Below, piece by piece: positions 4,139 through 5,577 of a stretch of 5,577 nucleotides of DNA. The stretch's first letter is position 1. Each line of letters opens with the position of its first letter. The translations under genes and the position numbers were made by a program. The notes beneath the pieces were generated by a model, which searched no databases, was not told the DNA's origin, and saw only the letters and a program-made list of their open reading frames with translations. This stretch comes from an uncultured Pseudomonadota bacterium (GTDB lineage: Bacteria; Pseudomonadota; Gammaproteobacteria; Burkholderiales; Burkholderiaceae), in the NCBI GenBank assembly GCA_946480245.1, contig CAMLIZ010000223.1, positions 1 through 5,577 on the forward strand. Direction: 5' to 3'.

Positions 4139-5577
4139 ATGATCGCCCGCGAACCCACCCTCGAACGCCTGGGCATCGCCCAGTCCCTGCTGCTCGATCC
4201 GTTCGGTCTCGACGACGGTGCGCTCGCCCGCGCGCTGCGCACGATCACCGAACACCGCATCGACGATGCAGACCTGTACTTCCAGGCGACGCGGCACGAG
4301 GGCTGGAGCCTGGAAGAGGGCATCGTCAAGAGCGGCAGCTTCAGCATCGACCAGGGCGTGGGTGTGCGGGCGGTCGCCGGCGAGAAGACCGCCTTCGCCT
4401 ACTCCGATGACATCTCGGAGGCCGCGCTGCTCGATGCGGCGGCCACGGTGCGCACCATTGCGGCGGCAGGCCAGAGCCGGCGTGTCAAGGTGCCGGTCAA
4501 CTCGGCAGTGGCCGGCAGCCGAGTGCTGTATGCACCCACCGACCCGATCGGCACGCTCGACAGCACCCAGAAAGTGGCGCTGCTCGAAAAGGTGGAGCGC
4601 CTGGCGCGCGCCAAGGATCCACGCGTGGTGCAGGTGATGGCGGGCCTGGCGGCCGAATACGACGTGGTGCTGATCGCACGTGCCGACGGCACGCGAGCCG
4701 CGGACGTGCGGCCGCTGGTGCGACTGTCGCTCACCGTGATCGCTGAGTCGAATGGCAGGCGTGAGGTGGGCAGCGGCGGTGGCGGCGGGCGCTTCGGGCT
4801 GGGCTATTTCCAGGACGACGTGATCGAGCGCTACGTCGACCATGCGGTGAACGCCGCGCTCACCAATCTCGAGGCGCGGCCGGTGCCGGCCGGTGAGATG
4901 ACCGTGGTGCTCGGCCCGGGGTGGCCGGGCGTGCTGCTGCACGAGGCCATCGGCCACGGGCTGGAGGGCGATTTCAATCGCAAGGGCTCGAGCGCGTTCA
5001 CTGGCCGCATCGGGCAACGCGTGGCGGCCAAGGGCGTGACCGTGCTCGACGACGGCACGCTGCCCGATCGGCGCGGCTCGCTCAACATCGACGACGAAGG
5101 CCACGCGAGCCAGCGCAACGTGCTCATCGAGGACGGCATCCTGCGCGGCTACATCCAGGATTCGATGAACGCGCGCCTGATGAAGGTGCCGCCCACCGGC
5201 AATGGCAGGCGCGAGAGCTATGCCCATGTGCCGATGCCGCGCATGACCAACACCTACATGCTGGCCGGCGATCGAACCAAGGAAGAGATCGTCGCTTCGA
5301 TCCGGCGCGGCGTGTATGCCACCAACTTTGGGGGCGGGCAGGTCGACATCACCAGCGGCAAATTCGTGTTCTCGGCCAGCGAGGCGTTCTGGGTGGAAAG
5401 CGGCCGCATCCAGTACCCGGTGAAGGGCGCCACCATCATCGGCAACGGGCCCGACGCGCTGACTCGTGTCACGATGATCGGCAACGACCTCGAGCTCGAT
5501 ACCGGCGTGGGCACCTGCGGCAAGGAAGGCCAGAGCGTGCCGGTGGGCGTGGGCCAGCCGACGCTGCGCATCGACGG
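4139..5577 (+). CDS. tldD: TldD, zinc metallopeptidase subunit (3' end outside window)
   Basis: TldD and TldE (PmbA) form a cytoplasmic peptidase that digests unfolded peptides; in E. coli it matures microcin B17 and degrades the antitoxin CcdA. TldD carries the catalytic zinc site. The window holds 479 codons; E. coli TldD has 481, and the usual ending (…QPTLRIDG then a short LTVGG-like tail) suggests only about 8-10 residues are missing. The zinc motif is HEAIGH at 268-273 (HExxxH; Glu269 catalytic), and Cys460 in GTCGKEGQSVPVGVG is the expected third ligand. Other family blocks are DLYFQ (45-49), IDQGVGVRAVAGEKTAFAYSD (70-90), ADVRPLVRLSLTV (188-200), GHGLEGDFNRKG (272-283), PTGNGRRESYAHVPMPRMTNT (352-372) and NFGGGQVDITSGKFVFS (396-412). 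The protein looks intact. ATG 4139 is preferred; an in-frame ATG at 4130 would add three residues but overlaps the -10-like hexamer. tldE is not in the window; in many genomes it lies elsewhere. Confidence 0.95.
   Translation, partial: MIAREPTLERLGIAQSLLLDPFGLDDGALARALRTITEHRIDDADLYFQATRHEGWSLEEGIVKSGSFSIDQGVGVRAVAGEKTAFAYSDDISEAALLDAAATVRTIAAAGQSRRVKVPVNSAVAGSRVLYAPTDPIGTLDSTQKVALLEKVERLARAKDPRVVQVMAGLAAEYDVVLIARADGTRAADVRPLVRLSLTVIAESNGRREVGSGGGGGRFGLGYFQDDVIERYVDHAVNAALTNLEARPVPAGEMTVVLGPGWPGVLLHEAIGHGLEGDFNRKGSSAFTGRIGQRVAAKGVTVLDDGTLPDRRGSLNIDDEGHASQRNVLIEDGILRGYIQDSMNARLMKVPPTGNGRRESYAHVPMPRMTNTYMLAGDRTKEEIVASIRRGVYATNFGGGQVDITSGKFVFSASEAFWVESGRIQYPVKGATIIGNGPDALTRVTMIGNDLELDTGVGTCGKEGQSVPVGVGQPTLRID

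Noticed and set aside
4085..5227. A 380-codon open frame on the - strand opposite tldD
   Set aside because: It is rich in His, Arg and Ala, shows no family motif, and lies wholly opposite the strongly conserved tldD frame; this is the usual antisense shadow in GC-rich DNA.
1..5577. A hidden new defence, toxin-antitoxin or mobile system
   Set aside because: Every long stretch is covered by a recognisable housekeeping gene with full motifs; there are no transposase fragments, direct-repeat arrays, att-like repeats or compositional break.

Overview
The window reads as ordinary chromosomal DNA of a high-G+C betaproteobacterium, most likely of the order Burkholderiales. The reasons are the G+C-rich third codon positions, a type IV pilus PilU ATPase, and protein sequences closest to what I know of that order. 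No mobile element, CRISPR array, tRNA or rRNA was seen. The taxonomy is inferred from sequence character, not from a search.

Layout, left to right: (1) the C-terminal part of pilU (+ strand, cut by the window start); (2) a complete NAD(P)-dependent beta-hydroxyacid dehydrogenase (+), ending 7 bp from (3) a leftward gene set yraN - diaA - dolP, transcribed in that order on the - strand. diaA and dolP overlap at an ATGA junction. (4) rsmI (+) is divergent from yraN, and the two 5' coding ends overlap by about 8 bp. (5) After a short gap with an inverted repeat and a candidate promoter, tldD (+) runs off the right edge, probably missing only about 8-10 residues.

The rsmI / yraN / diaA / dolP block is the same set and orientation as the E. 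coli rsmI-lpoA-yraN-diaA-dolP locus, but without lpoA. The products act in different places: RsmI methylates 16S rRNA, YraN is a nuclease-fold protein, DiaA-type SIS proteins assist DnaA at the origin, and DolP is an outer-membrane lipoprotein with two BON domains. PilU powers pilus retraction and TldD is a zinc peptidase that normally works with TldE (PmbA), which is not in this window.

I found no new multi-gene system. The points most worth a second look are residue-level: the DiaA-like protein has lost two zinc-ligand positions and most of the phosphosugar loop of its GmhA relatives, and the DolP homologue lacks the tryptophan that contacts membrane in E. coli DolP. At the regulatory level they are the head-to-head rsmI/yraN overlap with a TTG start, a possibly leaderless tldD transcript, and two strong hairpins inside coding ends. 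There is no stretch over 300 bases without a gene.
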